Origin: Hyperoodon ampullatus
Lineage: Eukaryota > Chordata > Mammalia > Artiodactyla > Ziphiidae
Length of the DNA: 64,000 nt
Reading direction: 5' to 3'
Assembly: GCA_949752795.1 (NCBI GenBank)
Contig: CATKHW010000381.1
Location: forward strand, 248,001-312,000
This document shows, in pieces, positions 60,774 to 64,000 of this stretch. The notes under the pieces are model-generated. The model had not been told where the DNA came from and made no database searches. It saw only the letters and a list, made by a program, of their open reading frames with translations. Every line of letters starts with the position of its first letter. The first letter of the stretch is position 1. Position numbers and translations under genes: made by a program.

Positions 60774-62512
60774 CTTGGCCAAAAAGTGCGTATGCGTTTT
60801 CTCCTGAATATATTCATGAGAAAACGCATACGTCCTTTTTGGCCAAGCAAGCAAGCGGGCAATGCAAATCTGCACTACAAAGAAGTATCACTTCCCACCA
60901 GTCAAAAGGGACTTCCACAAAATGTGTAAAAACCAGAAAGGCAAGACTGGCCCTGGAGAACAGGGAGCCTTTCTATGCTGAAGGGCGGGATGTAAATTGC
61001 CAACTGCCTCTCTGGAGGAGTGCATTGTGTTCCCTAAAACAAGTAAACAACAGAGCTACAGAGCCAAGGGCACTTCCAGTCTAGGGAATATACCTTGGGA
61101 AAACTGGAAATCAATAAGACAGAGCCATCCCAAAATTTAGGGCTGCACTTCTTACAAGGACCTCAACTTGGGTCCACCTTAAATACCCCAGGAAATATAA
61201 AAATGGTTCAAAAAATTGTGGTACTTATGTACGATGGAATATCCCTCAGCCATGAAATCAATGTCATAAGACCAGTAGCAGCAAAATGGGTGGATTCAGG
61301 TACGATGACTCTAAGTGAAATAAGTCACACAGAAAAAGAAACTTATCATAAGATATCACTTATGAAGATCCTGTAAACATGGCTACACTTGAACTGAGTT
61401 AGGAAAGAGAACAGTGTCTCACATTTAGAAAACACTCTTATGCCTGCTTAAGGGGGCAGGAGAGGTGGGGTGATGCATAAAACCAGAGTTTGATATAAGC
61501 ACAGGTACCGTTCCAAAAACCAACTATGGAATATACAAGACCTATACCTTCCTGAGTGAAAGGTACTCAAAACACCATATTTCCCACAGAGGAATATATC
61601 TGATCAGTAAGAATCTTAAAACCTATGTATTGATATGTCTCCGTAAGGGAATCAAGTGTGTCTAGACTGGCATAAACATGGCAGTGAGAGTCAGCTCAAA
61701 CCCACTATAAAAAGGAATTTCAAAAACAAAACAAAAAAACTGGGAAATTCTTTACAATTCCTTCAGGGTCTCTGATGAAACCTGGAATGACCCTATCTAC
61801 AATGACAGCTGGATGTGGCATAAGGAGGGACACTTGGGACTGAGACGATTGGTGAGATTGTGTGAGCAAATGCAGACCCTTTAAAGCAATAATGCATGGC
61901 AGCCATTCCATGGTTCCGAACTCTCCTGGTTGAAGGGAATAATACTACAGCTATAACATGTACGGGAAACCTAGAGAACGGACACACTGTGAATACGAAA
62001 GGTTTCTAAAACTCAATGAATAGTCCCTCTCCTGGTCCTCCGGTTTGACTTTCCATCTGCTTTACTATCAAACTCCCAACTTGGAGAGATAGCCACTTTA
62101 ACCTCCTGGTTCGCACAGGTTGCCAATTTGGCAGAGGATGAAAGGGAAGAGGGAGAACCAATGAGAGAGTAGCTGTTAGGCATTTGGACCGGCACATATC
62201 ACTCTAACTTCCCGGCAGGAAGAAGAATTAACCAAAGTCTCAGCCCCCCACCGGGAACCAGCATAAGTCCTGAACCAAAATTTTGGACTTGCTGTCAGCT
62301 AACAAAAAACGAGCTGAAAAATGGAGCTCAGGGGCACAGCAATTCACAAACTGGCCAAGTAATAAAGGACAAGTATCGTCCAAAAATATGTTGAGGGAAG
62401 GCAACGAGGCGGACTTGAAAGCGAGGCAGAATAGCAGGAAACAGATTTCAAGAGGTACGTTGGAATCGCCTTTAAAGCACAGGAAGAGGGGCACAACATC
62501 GACAATGATGCA
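60774..62512 (+). repeat. Satellite monomer 35
   Basis: 1,739 bp. Palindrome 60774-60847 with three mismatches (14, 15 and a TCATGAG change near the axis). L1 part 60862-61739. Confidence 0.95.
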
Positions 62513-62586
62513 CTTGGCCAAAAAGGGCGTATGCGTTTTCTCCTGAATATATTCAGGAGAAAACGCATACGCCCTTTTTGGCCAAG
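62513..62586. repeat. Perfect 74-bp palindrome, monomer 36
   Basis: All 37 pairs match. Partner of 46869-46942 in the 9-unit register. Confidence 0.97.
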
Positions 62587-64000
62587 CAAGCAAGCGGGCA
62601 ATGCAAATCTGCACTACAAAGAAGTATCACTTCCCACCGGTCAAAAGGGACATCCACAATATGTGTAAAAACCAGAAAGGCAAGACAGGCCCTGGAGAAC
62701 AGGGAGCCTTGTTATGCTGATGGGCGGGATGTAAATTGCCAACTGCCTCTCTGGAGGAGTGCATTGTGTTCCCTAAAACAAGTAAACAACAGAGCTACAG
62801 AGCCAAGGGCACTTCCAGTCTAGGGAATATACCTTGGGAAAACTGAAAATCAATAAGACAGTGCCACCCCAAAATTTATGGCTGCACTGCTTACAAGGAC
62901 CTCAACTTGGGTACACGTTAAATATCCCAGGAAATATAAAAATGGTTCAAAAAATTGTGGTACTTACGTACGATAGAATATCCCTCAGCCATGAAATCAA
63001 TGTCATAAGACCAGTAGCAGCAAAATGGGTGGATTCAGGTACGATGATTCTAAGTGAAATAAGTCACACAGAAAAAGAAACTTATCATAAGATATCACTT
63101 ATGAAGATCCTGTAAACATGGCTACACTTGAACTGAGTTAGGAAAGAGAACAGTGTCTCACATTTAGAAAACACTCTTATGCCTGCTTAAAGGGGAAGGA
63201 GAGGTGGGGTGATGCATAAAACCAGAGTTTGATATAAGCACAGGTACCGTTCCGAAAACCAACTATGGAATAGACAAGACCTACCCCTTCCTCAGTGAAA
63301 GGGACTCAAAACCCCATATTTCCCGCAGAGGAATATATCTGACTAGTAAGAATCTTAACACCTATGTATTGATATGTCTTCGTAAGGGAATCAAGTGTGT
63401 CTAGAATGGCATAAACATGGCAGCCAGAATCAGCTCAAACCCACTATAAAAATGAATTTCAAAAACAAAACATTAAAACTGGGAAATTCTTCACAATTCC
63501 TTCAGGGTCTCTGATGAAACCTGGAATGACCCTATCTACAACGACAGCTGGATGTGGCATAAGGAGGGACACTTGGGACTGAGACGATTGGTGAGATTGG
63601 GTGAGCAAATGCAGACCCTTTAAAGCACAAATGCCTGGCACCAATTCCATGGTTCCCAACTCTCCAGGTTGAAGGGAATATTACTACAGCTATAACATGT
63701 ACGGGAAACCTAGAGAACGGACACACTGTGAATACGAAAGGTTTCTAAAACTCAACGAATAGTCCCTCTCCTGGTGCTCTGGTTTGACTTTCCATCTGCT
63801 TTACTATCAACCTCCCAGCTTGGTGAGACAGCCCCTTTAAGCTCCTGGTTCTCAAGGTTGCCAATTTGGCAGAGGATGAAAGGGAAGAGGGAGAACCAAT
63901 GAGAGAGTAGCTGTTAGGCATTTGGACGGTCACATATCACTGTAATTTCCCGGCTGGAAGAAGAATTAACCAAAGTCTCAGCCACCCACCGGGAACCAGT
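62513..64000 (+). repeat. Satellite monomer 36, cut by the window end
   Basis: First 1,488 bp of a copy. Perfect palindrome 62513-62586. L1 part 62601-63478. Front matches monomer 27; from about 63.2 kb it matches monomer 33. Confidence 0.95.

Larger units (their letters stand above)
51100..61090 (+). repeat. Second dimeric higher-order repeat series
   Basis: Period 3,476 bp. Monomers 30/32 and 31/33/35 are near-identical sets. Variants such as CTACCCCTTCC (51.1 and 54.6 kb) and TTTGTCTTCC (51.6 and 55.1 kb) recur every second copy. The series is interrupted at about 58.04-59.35 kb by a different sequence type. Confidence 0.85.
60444..63064 (+). repeat. Nine-unit register duplication, copy B
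   Basis: Partner of 44800-47420. The few differences include TTATGTACG changes in the ORF2-like part and GATAGAATAT at 62.97 kb. Confidence 0.87.
506..64000 (+). repeat. Tandem array of about 1,738-bp L1-derived satellite (cetacean common satellite type)
   Basis: Thirty-five complete monomers of 1,733-1,740 bp and two partial ones lie head to tail without interruption. All have the same orientation: L1-derived part on the plus strand, order palindrome, L1 3' end, unique segment. No other insertion was seen. The monomer length, L1 content and artiodactyl/cetacean-like L1 3' UTR together point to the common heavy satellite of Cetacea. The family name rests on recalled literature, the array itself on direct reading. 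Confidence 0.95.

Noticed and set aside
506..64000. CENP-B box (TTCGNNNNANNCGGG)
   Set aside because: I looked at the TTCG and CCCG sites of the monomer consensus on both strands (for example GGTTCGCACAGGTTGCC and ACTTCGACAATGATGC). None fits the essential bases, so centromeric function is not supported by this motif.
506..64000. CRISPR array or prokaryotic operon
   Set aside because: The period is far too long and there are no short direct repeats with unique spacers. The L1 content shows a mammalian genome.

Overview
The window is one continuous block of tandem satellite DNA. I see no functional protein-coding gene, no RNA gene and no CRISPR array. After a short flank (1 to about 505) made of a degenerate 24-25 bp minisatellite, the sequence is a head-to-tail array of a monomer of about 1,738 bp. 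There are 35 complete copies plus a truncated copy at each end. I phase monomers from the first base of a palindrome that occurs once per copy, and number them 0 (truncated) to 36 (cut by the window end).

Each monomer has three parts. Offsets +0 to +73 hold a 74-bp inverted repeat without spacer, which is perfect in six copies. Offsets about +88 to +965 are a decayed 3' end of a LINE-1 retrotransposon on the plus strand: the C-terminal tail of ORF2 (about +88 to +602, broken by frameshifts and stops), then a 3' UTR and an A-rich tail. Offsets about +966 to +1737 (about 770 bp) are unique sequence I cannot assign. The 3' UTR resembles, from memory, that of cetartiodactyl (cow/whale) L1. An L1-derived satellite of about 1.74 kb fits the cetacean common satellite; I recall a 1998 note by Kapitonov, Holmquist and Jurka proposing L1 as the basic unit of cetacean satellites (not checked here). 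The length fits baleen whales and non-dolphin toothed whales better than dolphins, whose unit I recall as about 1.58 kb. Species is not determinable from the window.

Layout: 1-505 minisatellite flank; 506 to about 4,250 divergent, older edge monomers (0, 1 and the L1 part of 2) that are visibly closer to L1 and have an imperfect palindrome; about 4,250-64,000 homogenised core. The core is a patchwork of recent duplications in different registers: a 3-unit patch (5.1/10.3 kb), a 7-unit register (10.7-19.2 versus 22.9-31.4 kb), a dimer repeated almost three times (28.6-38.0 kb), an 11-unit register (19.3-21.9 versus 38.4-41.1 kb), a nearly identical adjacent pair (41.4-44.8 kb), a 9-unit register (44.8-47.4 versus 60.5-63.1 kb) and a second dimer series (51.1-61 kb). 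Several monomers are chimeras whose crossover can be placed within tens to hundreds of bases. This is the expected signature of unequal crossover and gene conversion.

The open frames of 60-179 codons on both strands recur because the monomer recurs. Those I checked start at non-ATG codons, and many overlap antisense across the palindrome. I do not annotate them as genes. The most interesting signal is the palindrome: poor in edge copies, perfected in the core, and in two monomers carrying matched substitutions in both arms.
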